Assembly (NCBI GenBank): GCA_947492525.1
Contig: CANLNQ010000009.1
Location: forward strand, 166,314 to 230,313
DNA: 64,000 nucleotides
Origin: an uncultured Granulosicoccus sp.
Lineage (GTDB): Bacteria; Pseudomonadota; Gammaproteobacteria; Granulosicoccales; Granulosicoccaceae
Direction: 5' to 3'
Shown here: positions 34,449-42,762 of the stretch, piece after piece
Layout: every line of letters starts with the position of its first letter
How positions within the stretch are numbered: the first letter of the stretch is position 1
The notes under the pieces: model-generated
What the model saw: only the letters and a program-made list of their open reading frames with translations
Database searches by the model: none
Told to the model about the DNA's origin: nothing
Translations under genes and position numbers: made by a program

Positions 34449-35873
34449 TTACAGGCAATCAGCGGCTCCCGGCAGGAGTCCGTCGAGAAGGAAGGTGGTG
34501 ACCAGGTTGTCCACGCAGCTACTCTCCTGGTTGTAGACGCTGGTGTGTCCGTCATGCGATGAGGCAAGATAGTGTCCGCCGATGGCGGTAGCCATCAGTT
34601 CGGACCACACCAGCGGTGTCTGCGCATCGGAGCTGCCGCCAATGACCAGAGCCGTGGGTGCGACGCCTGTCGTGATCAGCGGCAATGGCTCGATGCTCTC
34701 GGGCCAACCCGCACAGTTGCCTGCCATCCCGATGTAGGCTTCAGCAAACAGCTCAGAGAGTTCGTTGAAGGCCGGCAGCAGGCTGGCAAGCTCTTCCGCG
34801 CTCGGTCGATGGCCATCATCGCTGCACATGATGGCTCTCTCCACCATCGAGCCTTCATCGTCACCCGCATCATCCTCGGTCAGCAGCAGCTGGGCCAACA
34901 GCTCCAGACCCGAACGATCATCGCGCAGCAGATAGCTGCTCAGTGACGCGATCACCAGGTCGGCCACTGCGGGATCCTGTGTGGCATCGATGATCAGTTC
35001 ACCCAACAGGGCGAGTTCGATCTCTCGATCTTCAGAGAGAAGCAGATCGACCTTCTCGATCAGCAGACGTTGCAACTGTGCCGGATCGCAGTCCGGTTCG
35101 GTGACGACGCAGTCACTCAGCATGTCCTCCAGATTCTGTTGCATTGCCGGTAGCGCGCCTTCTGCCAGGGTGACGACCGAGCTGTCGGGAGGCAGGCTGC
35201 CGTCCAGGATGATGGCTCCGCTGGTGTCAGGGTAGGTTTGCAGATAGAGGGCGGCCAGTCGTGTGCCATAGGAATAGCCGATGAAATCCAGCTTGGCGAC
35301 AGCAAGTGCCTGTCTGATCGACTCCATGTCTCGTACCACGTTCATCGATCCCAGTTGCAGCAGGTAGTCGCCTTCCTGTTCCAGGCAGCGCGCGGCCAGT
35401 TCGGTGCTCTGCTCGACGAATGCCTCGATGGCCACGACATCCACCAGATAATCACCGAGAAGCTCGACGTCGGCGGTGTCACAGTCAACGGGTGTGCTGT
35501 CGCCGACCCCCCGTGGATCAAAACCGATCAGGTCGTAGTGTTGCCGGATGGCGTCGGGCACGGTATCGAAGTCCTCCAGTATCCCCAGGACTTCGATGCC
35601 GGAAGCACCCGGACCTCCGGGGTTGAACAACAGTGACCCGGCGGACGGTTGCTGTCTGGCCGGCAGTCGATTCAATGCAATGTCGATCATGCCGGCGCGA
35701 TCATCACTGTAGTTCATCGGCACACTGAGTGTGGCGCAGTCGAGACTGTCGTCCGCAGGGCAACTGCGCCAGGTCAGGGTACCGCCGGTTTCCACGTCGG
35801 GGTCATCGGATGAACAGGAGGCGAGCAGTGCGCCACAGACGGCCAGCGGTAGCAGCTTGTATCGTGCAATCAT
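34449..35873 (-). CDS. Lipoprotein alpha/beta hydrolase, tripeptidyl/prolyl aminopeptidase-like
   Basis: 474 residues from the ATG at 35873, preceded by GGAG; it opens a lipoprotein signal (LLPLAVCGALLASC). The fold is the alpha/beta hydrolase of the tripeptidyl aminopeptidase (SlpD/E, TAP C-terminal) group. Visible: FNPGGPGASG oxyanion loop, ..YDLIGFDPRGVGDSTPVDC.., nucleophile elbow GYSYGT with the catalytic Ser, acid in GGSSDAQTP and His in SSHDGHTS. Pairs of Cys late in the protein (SSCVDN and ADCL) are typical of the TAP C-terminal domain. It should clip peptides at the outer membrane or periplasm. It reads as a single-gene unit. Confidence 0.87.
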   Translation of the reverse strand: MIARYKLLPLAVCGALLASCSSDDPDVETGGTLTWRSCPADDSLDCATLSVPMNYSDDRAGMIDIALNRLPARQQPSAGSLLFNPGGPGASGIEVLGILEDFDTVPDAIRQHYDLIGFDPRGVGDSTPVDCDTADVELLGDYLVDVVAIEAFVEQSTELAARCLEQEGDYLLQLGSMNVVRDMESIRQALAVAKLDFIGYSYGTRLAALYLQTYPDTSGAIILDGSLPPDSSVVTLAEGALPAMQQNLEDMLSDCVVTEPDCDPAQLQRLLIEKVDLLLSEDREIELALLGELIIDATQDPAVADLVIASLSSYLLRDDRSGLELLAQLLLTEDDAGDDEGSMVERAIMCSDDGHRPSAEELASLLPAFNELSELFAEAYIGMAGNCAGWPESIEPLPLITTGVAPTALVIGGSSDAQTPLVWSELMATAIGGHYLASSHDGHTSVYNQESSCVDNLVTTFLLDGLLPGAADCL

Positions 35874-36006
35874 GGGGACTCCATTGAAGGTGTGTTGTCG
35901 GGAGTCCAACGATAGTCAGGCGCAGCCATGAAACGCGTAACGGTTTGTACGACGCGATGCGGCTGCGCCAGAATGTCCAGCCCGGAGTCCTCTGCAGACG
36001 ATGCCT

Positions 36007-36024
36007 GTTACGCAGCGTTACAAT
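36007..36024 (+). promoter_or_regulatory. Direct-repeat site upstream of the MipA operon
   Basis: Two GTTAC repeats, at 36007 and 36017, 10 bp apart, with TACAAT (36019-36024) overlapping the second as a possible -10. Direct repeats about one helical turn apart are the usual target of OmpR-family regulators, and one is encoded in this operon, so autoregulation is a reasonable guess. Confidence 0.4.
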
Positions 36025-36081
36025 GCTCAAGCGGGCGATATGGGTCAATGAGGGCCTGCTTATCACCACACGGTTTTCAAC

Positions 36082-36954
36082 ATGGAATATGTCATGCGAG
36101 CTGTACTGGCGATGCTGGCCGTGGCCACACTCGGACAGAGCCACTCTGTCTGGTCGGCCGCTTCAGCATCTGTACAGGCACCATCGGAACAGGAATCTGC
36201 GCGGGAGAACGGTGGCTTTCTGGAAGTGGGTCTGACGGTACAGCTGGATCGTCAGGCACTGGCCCAGCGGAACCCCGACGATGACGGTGATGGTGATTTC
36301 TCGATCGGTCTGATGCTCAGTGCCGGGTATCAGTACGATCGCTATTTTGTGGAAGCCACCGACAGCTGGTTCGGAGGCGTGAATCTGGGTGCCAATCTGT
36401 TGCAGACCCCGGGTGTGAGTGTCGATCTGTTGCTGGCGAATATTGCCGGACACATATCAATCGAGTCCGATGAGCCACCTGCACCGGTCACAGAGCAAGA
36501 ACGCAATGATGCCATTCTGGACAGGGACAGCTTGTATATCGCGGCCGGCACACGCATCACGGCCTATCATGGCGACAGTCTGCTGCAGTTGAGACTTCTG
36601 TCGGATTGGTATGATGACAACGGGCTGCAAGGTAGTGCAAGGCTGGGTCATCGGTGGCAGGTCGGCAACTGGAACTTTCAGGGCATTGTCGGTGCGCGCT
36701 ACTACTCGTCCAGATTCAGCAACTATCTGTATGGGGTCACCGATGAAGAGGCCTCACAGCGCTTCCCCACCTACACGACGGGAAATGCATGGATCCCGGA
36801 AGTGGAGCTGGGCGCCAGTTATCCCTTGGGCAGGGATTGGGTTTACACATCGCGTCTGCGCTTCAAGCAATTGCCGGCGTCGGTCTCGGACAGCCCCCTG
36901 GTGACGGATGATCAGGAAGTATTCCTGACGACGGGAATTCACTATGTATTCTGA
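36082..36954 (+). CDS. MipA/OmpV-family outer membrane protein
   Basis: 290 residues from ATG 36082; the ATG at 36094 (MRAVLAMLAVATLG) is an alternative with a better ribosome binding site. After the signal peptide come alternating beta strands ending in an aromatic C-terminus (TTGIHYVF), as in beta-barrel outer membrane proteins. Features of the family include FSIGLMLSAGYQYDRYFVEA, the SARLGHRWQVGNWNFQ strand and the TTGNAWIPEVELGASYPLG region. MipA binds peptidoglycan-modifying enzymes in E. coli. In many gammaproteobacteria the gene sits with a DUF3019 gene and a two-component pair exactly as here. Confidence 0.91.
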   Translation: MEYVMRAVLAMLAVATLGQSHSVWSAASASVQAPSEQESARENGGFLEVGLTVQLDRQALAQRNPDDDGDGDFSIGLMLSAGYQYDRYFVEATDSWFGGVNLGANLLQTPGVSVDLLLANIAGHISIESDEPPAPVTEQERNDAILDRDSLYIAAGTRITAYHGDSLLQLRLLSDWYDDNGLQGSARLGHRWQVGNWNFQGIVGARYYSSRFSNYLYGVTDEEASQRFPTYTTGNAWIPEVELGASYPLGRDWVYTSRLRFKQLPASVSDSPLVTDDQEVFLTTGIHYVF

Positions 36955-37459
36955 TGAGGCAGACAGTAGAGGTTGCGTCTCGTGCAGCAAGAGCAGGGGC
37001 CTGCGGCGCAGTTCGGGCATTGCCCCACGAGTCTCCCTGGCGGTGTTCGGTGTGTTGATCTGTCTGCAGCTGCCAGGTTTTCCGGGAACAGGCTTGCGTC
37101 AAGCCCACGCCGAAGCGGGCAGCGACGAACGCGCGCAGGCGGCAAAGGTTCAACTGCAAGTCACCCCCTCGAGCTGCGTGGCGCTGCATCGTGGGCAAGT
37201 CTGCTTTCAGCGATTGCAGCTTCGCTGGAACAACCCTGCAGGTCGTCGTCTGTGCCTGTTTCTTCAGCCATTGGAAGAGGCTCTGCATTGTTCCACGGTA
37301 TCGCCTGCGGTTTATCGGCATGAGTATCGCTCGGCGGAGTCGGAAGTCTTCATCCTGCGTGAAGCGGTCTCGGGCGAGGTACTGTCCACGGCTACCGTGA
37401 CTACGGCCTGGGTGTATCGCACGGGTAAACGCAGCTCCAGTGGCTGGAGGTTGTTCTGA
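36944..37459 (+). CDS. DUF3019 family protein
   Basis: 171 residues. The start ATG at 36944 overlaps the MipA-like gene by 11 bases. A hydrophobic segment at ~30-45 (VSLAVFGVLICLQLPGF) gives export, leaving a mature domain of ~115 residues with the DUF3019 core: LQVTPSSCVALHRGQVCFQRLQLRW and CLFLQ (conserved Cys pair and Arg-Gly-Gln). The family is defined by co-occurrence with MipA and a two-component system and has no assigned reaction. Likely periplasmic and likely part of the stimulus sensed by the kinase three genes on. Confidence 0.86.
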   Translation: MYSDEADSRGCVSCSKSRGLRRSSGIAPRVSLAVFGVLICLQLPGFPGTGLRQAHAEAGSDERAQAAKVQLQVTPSSCVALHRGQVCFQRLQLRWNNPAGRRLCLFLQPLEEALHCSTVSPAVYRHEYRSAESEVFILREAVSGEVLSTATVTTAWVYRTGKRSSSGWRLF

Positions 37460-37462
37460 GCC

Positions 37463-38161
37463 ATGCACAATGAGACGACACAGCATGTCATGGTGGTGGA
37501 AGATGATGAATCGCTTGCCCGCTGGATAGCCGATTATCTGGTTTCCCACGGCTATCTGGTGTCGATTGCAACCCGGGGTGACCTGGCTCTGCAGATGTTG
37601 CGAAACGACATGCCGGATGCACTGATTCTCGATCTCAATCTGCCGGTAATGGATGGTATCGAGGTGTGCCGCCAGGCACGTGAGTTCTTTGCCCGGCCCA
37701 TCATCATGATGACTGCGCGCGATACCGAGGCCGATGAAGTGAACGGCCTGGAGAGCGGGGCTGATGACTATCTGGCCAAGCCGGTCAGGCCCGGCATTCT
37801 GCTGGCTCGACTGCGCGCCTTGTTGCGTCGATCCAATCAGGAGCTGGCACCTGCTTTGATACGTATTGGTGGTCTGAGTATCGACGTCGAATCGCGTAGT
37901 GCCAGCCTCAACGACGAGGCAGTAGCCCTGTCGACGCTGGAGTTCGATGTACTGCAACTGCTGGCAGCCAATGTCGGACAGTGCATGCGACGCGAGGATC
38001 TGATTGCCGAGATCAGAGGCATCGAATACGACGGATTTGATCGCTCGGTGGATGTCTGCATCTCCCGGCTGCGTCGGAAGCTGCAGGACGATGCGCAGGA
38101 ACCTCGGCGCATCAAGACGCTGCGAGGGGTCGGCTATCTGCTGGCTGCGGATGCCTGGTGA
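37463..38161 (+). CDS. OmpR-family response regulator
   Basis: 232 residues, RstA-like. Receiver domain at ~8-125 with acidic pocket (VVEDDES), phospho-acceptor Asp57 in LILDLNLPVMDG and the switch Lys in DDYLAKPVRPG; winged-helix DNA-binding domain ~140-232 with the recognition region RSVDVCISRLRRKL. Starts three bases after the DUF3019 gene and precedes the sensor kinase, forming one operon: outer membrane protein, periplasmic protein, regulator, kinase. Feedback on its own promoter through the direct repeats upstream of the operon is likely. Confidence 0.93.
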   Translation: MHNETTQHVMVVEDDESLARWIADYLVSHGYLVSIATRGDLALQMLRNDMPDALILDLNLPVMDGIEVCRQAREFFARPIIMMTARDTEADEVNGLESGADDYLAKPVRPGILLARLRALLRRSNQELAPALIRIGGLSIDVESRSASLNDEAVALSTLEFDVLQLLAANVGQCMRREDLIAEIRGIEYDGFDRSVDVCISRLRRKLQDDAQEPRRIKTLRGVGYLLAADAW

Positions 38162-38183
38162 TCTCCCCACGACGATATCCATC

Positions 38184-39485
38184 ATGCGACGCCTGAGTCT
38201 GTCACTGCTCCTGGTGGTGATCGTCGCGATCATCGGTGCTGGCTGGGCAATGGATCGGCTGTTCGCCAGACTGGATCACGGCGACCATGACGACTTGCAG
38301 ATCGCCGAGCAACTTGGCTATCGCATGGTCGCCTGGCTCGATGGCATCGACACCCTGCCGGCCGAGCCGGTCTTGCCGGTATCGGATGAGGCCTACGATG
38401 TCTACCTGATTGCCCGAGACGGCATCGCCTTGCCCGAACCGCTGGGTGCACAACTGGCTGAGGGGCGGGTCGTGATGCTCGAATCCCCCAGGGGTGTTGC
38501 CTTGCATTTCCTGTTGCCACAGTCGCAGGGTATTCTGGTGCTGACGGTTCCGCAGCCTTCGTCCGGCGGCACTGCTATGCGCCTGCTGCTGACCATCATC
38601 TTCTACAGTTGCATTGTCCTGCTGATGCTGGTCTGGTTGTATCCGTTGATACGGCGACTGCAGAAGCTGGCTACTGCCGCCAGGCTGTTCGGTCAGGGAG
38701 ATCTGTCGCAACGAATCGAGACACGTCCAGCCAGCCAGTTGCACGATATCGAGTCCGAGTTCAACGCGATGGCGCAGCGAATCCAGGTGTTGATGGATGA
38801 CAACCGGATGCTCAGCAGTGCCGTCTCCCATGATTTGCGAACGCCTCTGGCACGTCTGCGCTTTGGTGTGGATGCACTGGATGAAACATCACTGGATGCC
38901 AGACAAGGCGATTACGTGGCCAGAATCAGCAAGGATCTGGACAGTATGGAGCAGCTGGTGAATGTGCTGCTGGAATTTGCCCGGCTGGAGCAGCGACTGG
39001 ATGAGCTGCCGCGTCGTGCGGTGTCTCTGCTACCCATCGTTCAACAAGCCATCGACTCGCAAAGCCCCGATGCGTCGATGCGTGTTGAGACCAAGGTGAT
39101 CGGGGATATCCCGAAGGTCATGGCCGATGAGCGTTATACGGTGATGTTGATCAACAATCTGATGCAGAATGCCGTGAAATATGCGCACAGCAGAGTCCGG
39201 GTATCCATCTCCTTGCAGGAAGGGCGCGTCAAGCTGCAGATCGAGGATGACGGCCCCGGGTTTGCCGAGCTGGAGGTCGAACGGCTGTTCAAGCCTTTCC
39301 AGAAGGGGAGTCTGCCGAATGTGGCCGACCCTGCCATCGGCGGCTACGGACTCGGCCTGGCCATTGTCGAGCGAATTGCACGCTGGCTGGGTGCCAGCGT
39401 GTCACTTGACGGAAGTACGGATCTCAAGGGGGCCAGTGTTGCGGTCGCTTTCAGTCCACAGCCACCATCACATCGGACGCCTTGA
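38184..39485 (+). CDS. Sensor histidine kinase, RstB-like
   Basis: 433 residues from the ATG at 38184, which opens directly on the first membrane helix (LSLSLLLVVIVAIIGAGWAM); the ATG at 38151 overlaps the response regulator and is the other choice, and neither has a clear ribosome binding site. A periplasmic sensor of ~110 residues follows, then a second helix (LLLTIIFYSCIVLLMLVWLY), HAMP domain, H-box SHDLRTPLARLRF, N-box NNLMQNAVKYA and G-boxes (DDGPGF, GYGLGLAIV). It should phosphorylate the regulator encoded just before it. The end overlaps the convergent molbindin gene by 35 bases. Confidence 0.93.
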   Translation: MRRLSLSLLLVVIVAIIGAGWAMDRLFARLDHGDHDDLQIAEQLGYRMVAWLDGIDTLPAEPVLPVSDEAYDVYLIARDGIALPEPLGAQLAEGRVVMLESPRGVALHFLLPQSQGILVLTVPQPSSGGTAMRLLLTIIFYSCIVLLMLVWLYPLIRRLQKLATAARLFGQGDLSQRIETRPASQLHDIESEFNAMAQRIQVLMDDNRMLSSAVSHDLRTPLARLRFGVDALDETSLDARQGDYVARISKDLDSMEQLVNVLLEFARLEQRLDELPRRAVSLLPIVQQAIDSQSPDASMRVETKVIGDIPKVMADERYTVMLINNLMQNAVKYAHSRVRVSISLQEGRVKLQIEDDGPGFAELEVERLFKPFQKGSLPNVADPAIGGYGLGLAIVERIARWLGASVSLDGSTDLKGASVAVAFSPQPPSHRTP

Positions 39486-39660
39486 CGATGGCGTAGGCCG
39501 TCGCGCCTTCCGTCAGTCCAAGATCGGCCACGGCGGCGTTGGTGATCATCGACGTGATGACGGCGCCATTGCCGACGTCAATGCGTACCGTGCTGTTGAC
39601 AGCACCTTTTTCGATGGCGATGACAGTGCCCTTGAGTTGATTGCGTGCGCTGAGTTTCAT
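39451..39660 (-). CDS. Molbindin-like TOBE (Mop) protein
   Basis: 69 residues, a single Mop domain: MKLSARNQLKGTVIAIEKGAVNS is the family signature (Arg-Asn-Gln-Leu-x-Gly-x-Val), followed by strands ending in AIVKASDVMVAVD. Such proteins bind molybdate or tungstate as a small store or buffer. It stands alone with no molybdate importer or cofactor genes nearby, and it overlaps the kinase gene at its 3' end. Confidence 0.92.
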   Translation of the reverse strand: MKLSARNQLKGTVIAIEKGAVNSTVRIDVGNGAVITSMITNAAVADLGLTEGATAYAIVKASDVMVAVD

Positions 39661-39912
39661 GTCTGATGACTCCGAATTGTCTGCAAGAGGGAAATTCCGG
39701 GCGAACTTTTACCATGCCAGAGATGGATTCGGCAAGATTTTGCCTGATCTGCCTGTCGGTTGTCACCAGACTCAACGCTCTCACCCACGTTCTTGCAAGT
39801 CATTCATCTGCTCGCCAGGTGCTGGCAACTGTGTCTTATCGCAGATTTCGGCATCTGCGTGGGAAGTGAAGAAAAGTCTGGACAAGCCAAACATCTGATG
39901 TTTGAATAAGGC

Positions 39913-40662
39913 ATGTCTGAATTACTCTATTACGATCTGAAAGGTGCCTCGGGCGTTGCCCCCGGGTTGGCGACGCAGATCTGTCGCGAGATAGGTCGAC
40001 GAATCGTGGCCGGCTCTCCACCGGCAGGTGAGCTGATCAGTGACGAAACCACTTTTGCCGAGCGCTTCGGCGTCAGCAAGTCCGTCATACGTGAAGCCAT
40101 CAAGTTGCTGGTTGGCAAGGGGCTGGTTGAAGTCAAGCGGGGAAGTGGTACGCGAGTCAGGGATCGCTCCAACTGGATGTTGTTCGATGACGATGTACTA
40201 GCCTGGCACCAATCGGCCAAGCCGAGTCCGGATTTTCTGCGTCAATTGATGGATATTCGCCTGGTGATCGAACCCAAGGCGGCATCCTGGGCGGCTACTG
40301 TGGGAACGCCGGAGAGCCATGCCGCGGTCGAAGCCGCGCAGCAGAGAATGGAGCAGGAAAAGCGCGCCGTCGAGGACTTCGTGATGGCCGATGCCTTTTT
40401 TCATAGGGCCATCCTGCATGCCGCAAACAATGAGTTTCTGCGCTCGATGGAAGGTGTCATCTTTTCCGCACTGCTCACGTCCATTCGGCTGACCAACAAT
40501 GATCCTCGCAAGAACGAGGATTCCATCCCTTTTCATCGAGAGGTATGCGATGCCATTCTTGCCCGCGATGCCGCTAAGGCGGAACAGAAGATGTCCATCT
40601 TGCTGACAGATGCCCATGAACGAATGACGCGTGCAGTAAGCGACTATGGCAAATCAGAATGA
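39913..40662 (+). CDS. FadR-subfamily GntR transcription regulator (FCD domain)
   Basis: 249 residues. N-terminal winged helix (~18-85) with LISDETTFAERFGVSKSVIREAIKLL, then an FCD ligand domain (~100-240) with the metal/ligand residues of the group (FFHRAILHAANNEFL and a late HREVCDAILARDAAKAE). It should control the sugar importer operon that begins 218 bases downstream on the same strand. Sugar acids are frequent ligands of FCD regulators, which fits the GMC and enolase-family enzymes here. The ATG at 39913 follows AATAAGG. Confidence 0.92.
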   Translation: MSELLYYDLKGASGVAPGLATQICREIGRRIVAGSPPAGELISDETTFAERFGVSKSVIREAIKLLVGKGLVEVKRGSGTRVRDRSNWMLFDDDVLAWHQSAKPSPDFLRQLMDIRLVIEPKAASWAATVGTPESHAAVEAAQQRMEQEKRAVEDFVMADAFFHRAILHAANNEFLRSMEGVIFSALLTSIRLTNNDPRKNEDSIPFHREVCDAILARDAAKAEQKMSILLTDAHERMTRAVSDYGKSE

Positions 40663-40839
40663 CTGAATGAAAGCCGGCATCGATCGGCGACAGCGGTAAT
40701 GCCTCTGCATTAGCCGTCTTCTTAGTACTACCCGGACTCGACTGGTGGGTGAGCCCGGTCCACAAGCAACCCTGGATTTTCGGCCTGGGCCTCCCTGCGC
40801 CTGCAGAAAAGTACTTTGAGTTGTTACCACCAACACCGC

Positions 40840-40855
40840 GACGCAGTGTTGCGTC
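40840..40855 (+). promoter_or_regulatory. Inverted repeat upstream of the sugar importer operon
   Basis: GACGCA-GTGT-TGCGTC, a perfect 6-bp inverted repeat 25 bases before the binding-protein start codon. It could be an operator for the FadR-type regulator or a small mRNA hairpin. The 218-bp gap also contains TTGTTACCACCAA (40821), a near palindrome of the type FCD regulators use, and no gene. Confidence 0.35.
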
Positions 40856-40880
40856 ACCATTATCATGAGGAGCGAAACAG

Positions 40881-41945
40881 ATGATTTTCAATGAATGCAG
40901 ACGTGCTGTGACTATCGCCATGGCATCGCTGATGCTTTCCGGAGCAGGTGCCGCCAACGCTGAAGACATGGTAGCCCTGTTGTTGCCCGAGAACGTGAAT
41001 CCACGCTGGGAAAGTCAGGATGCCATGTTCTTCAAGGAATCCATGGAGAAGCTGGCCCCAAGTATCAGGGTTGAGGTATTCAACGCCAATAACGATACCA
41101 CCGCGCAACAGCGACAGGCTGAACAGGCCTTGACACAGGGTGCAAAGGTGCTCGTCGTCATTTCGATCGACGGAGAAAGTTCGGCAATCATTGCGGACAG
41201 TGCCGCCGAGGCGGGCGTACCGACCATTGCCTATGATCGCTTGATCAACTCGGAAAACAACGCAGTCTGGATCCAGGCTGATCTTGTCGGTATGGGCTAC
41301 GACCAGGCCATGCATGTCATCGATAATACGGAGGATGGAGACACACTTGTCATGTTGAAAGGCTCTCCAACCGACCCGGGTGCTCACGATATCTACAAGG
41401 GCCAGGTCAAGGCGCTGCAACCGTTGTACGACAGTGGCAAACGAGTGCTTGGCTATGAGAACTGGACACAGGGTTGGGATCCTGCCATCGCCCGTCGTTC
41501 AATGGATCAGGCTCTGACTCAACTGAACAACGATGTTCAAGGTGTCGTGTCTTCCAATGATGGTAATGCCGGTGCAGCGATCGCATCCATGGAAGAGCAG
41601 GGAATGGCTGGCACAGTGCCGGTATCCGGGCTTGATTGCACCGTGCAGGCACTGCAGCTGATGTTGCTGGGCAAGCAGACCCAGTGCGGCTGGAGACCTC
41701 TGTCCGAGATGGCACACGCCGCCGCCGAAGTCACCATACGCATGCTGGAAGGCAAGGAATTCTCGGACCTGGCGACGGAGACCGTGACCGTTGGGATGGG
41801 GGCCGAGGTGCCATTCGTACCTGTCGGTTCCTATTCGGCGGTGGGTGAAGAAGGTGTTGCCTACGTGATCGAGCATGATTCTTCGGTCAGCAAGGAAATG
41901 GTCTGCGAAGGTGTTGCCGCAGAAACAGACTTCTGCGCGAGCTGA
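40881..41945 (+). CDS. Sugar ABC transporter binding protein, XylF-like
   Basis: 354 residues with a signal peptide (ITIAMASLMLSGAGAANA region, residues ~9-27) and a type-1 periplasmic binding fold. Features are VALLLPENVNPRWESQD, ALTQGAKVLVVISIDGES and IVSSNDG-type VVSSNDGNAGAA, close to xylose-binding XylF. Preceded by GAGGAGCGAAACAG. It captures a pentose, hexose or sugar derivative for the importer; with the downstream oxidising enzymes, an aldose that is oxidised to an acid is likely. Two Cys at the C-terminal end (VCEGVA..DFCAS) may form a disulphide. Confidence 0.91.
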   Translation: MIFNECRRAVTIAMASLMLSGAGAANAEDMVALLLPENVNPRWESQDAMFFKESMEKLAPSIRVEVFNANNDTTAQQRQAEQALTQGAKVLVVISIDGESSAIIADSAAEAGVPTIAYDRLINSENNAVWIQADLVGMGYDQAMHVIDNTEDGDTLVMLKGSPTDPGAHDIYKGQVKALQPLYDSGKRVLGYENWTQGWDPAIARRSMDQALTQLNNDVQGVVSSNDGNAGAAIASMEEQGMAGTVPVSGLDCTVQALQLMLLGKQTQCGWRPLSEMAHAAAEVTIRMLEGKEFSDLATETVTVGMGAEVPFVPVGSYSAVGEEGVAYVIEHDSSVSKEMVCEGVAAETDFCAS

Positions 41946-41946
41946 A

Positions 41947-42762
41947 ATGAGTTCTACAGCAGCAGTGGTGGGGCATCAGTCCCCACCGGCTCACCTGCAG
42001 GTGACGGGAATCGGCAAGAGCTTTGGCGGTGTGGAAGCGCTGCGTGAAGTCGATTTCGAAGTAGCTCGGGGTGAGGTCATGGCCTTGGTCGGCGACAACG
42101 GCGCTGGCAAGTCCACCTTGATGAAGGTACTTGCCGGAGCCATTGCTGCTGATCAGGGCAGTTTTCGGATGGATGGCGAACCGGTGAGTGTCGCTACGCC
42201 ACTGGACGCAACAGCGCTGGGTATCCAGATTGTCTATCAGGATCTTGCGCTTTGCGAGAACCTGGATGTGTCAGCCAATCTGTCTCTGGGAGCAGAACCC
42301 TTGAAACCGGGGTGGACGTTTCTGCCGCGGTTCCTGCGTCCAATCGATGAAATAGAGATGGAAGTCAAGGCGAAGGCTGCCATCGACAGACTACAAGTGC
42401 GGACCTTACGCTCGGTCAGGGCGAAGGTAGGAGGCCTCTCTGGTGGACAGCGACAAGCCATTGCCATTGCTCGGGCTGTGGGGGCAGAGAGTTCGGTCGT
42501 GCTGCTTGATGAACCAACCGCCGCTCTGGGTGTTGCACAGACCCGACAAGTACTGGATGTGGTCAAGCGTCTGCGTGATACCGGTCATGCGGTTGTCTAC
42601 ATTTCCCATAATCTGCGTGACATCTTCGAGGTGGCAGACCGAATTTGCGTACTCAGGCATGGCGCGAATGTCGCCACCTGGCGTACCTCGGACACCACGC
42701 CAGATGAAATCGTGGTGGCCATGACACGTGGTCTGGAGGAGGGGTCCGATGATGCGATCTGA
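41947..42762 (+). CDS. Sugar ABC transporter ATP-binding protein (single domain)
   Basis: 271 residues from the ATG at 41947, one base after the binding-protein stop. Walker A GDNGAGKST, signature LSGGQRQAIAIARAV, Walker B SVVLLDEPTAALG and H-loop YISHNL are present. It has one ATPase domain, so it works as a homodimer like FrcA; XylG and RbsA are double-domain proteins of ~500 residues. It overlaps the permease gene by 14 bases. Confidence 0.91.
   Translation: MSSTAAVVGHQSPPAHLQVTGIGKSFGGVEALREVDFEVARGEVMALVGDNGAGKSTLMKVLAGAIAADQGSFRMDGEPVSVATPLDATALGIQIVYQDLALCENLDVSANLSLGAEPLKPGWTFLPRFLRPIDEIEMEVKAKAAIDRLQVRTLRSVRAKVGGLSGGQRQAIAIARAVGAESSVVLLDEPTAALGVAQTRQVLDVVKRLRDTGHAVVYISHNLRDIFEVADRICVLRHGANVATWRTSDTTPDEIVVAMTRGLEEGSDDAI

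Noticed and set aside
36863..38233. 456-codon minus-strand frame opposite the DUF3019 and response regulator genes
   Set aside because: The plus-strand genes have clear families; this is a mirror frame in GC-rich coding DNA.
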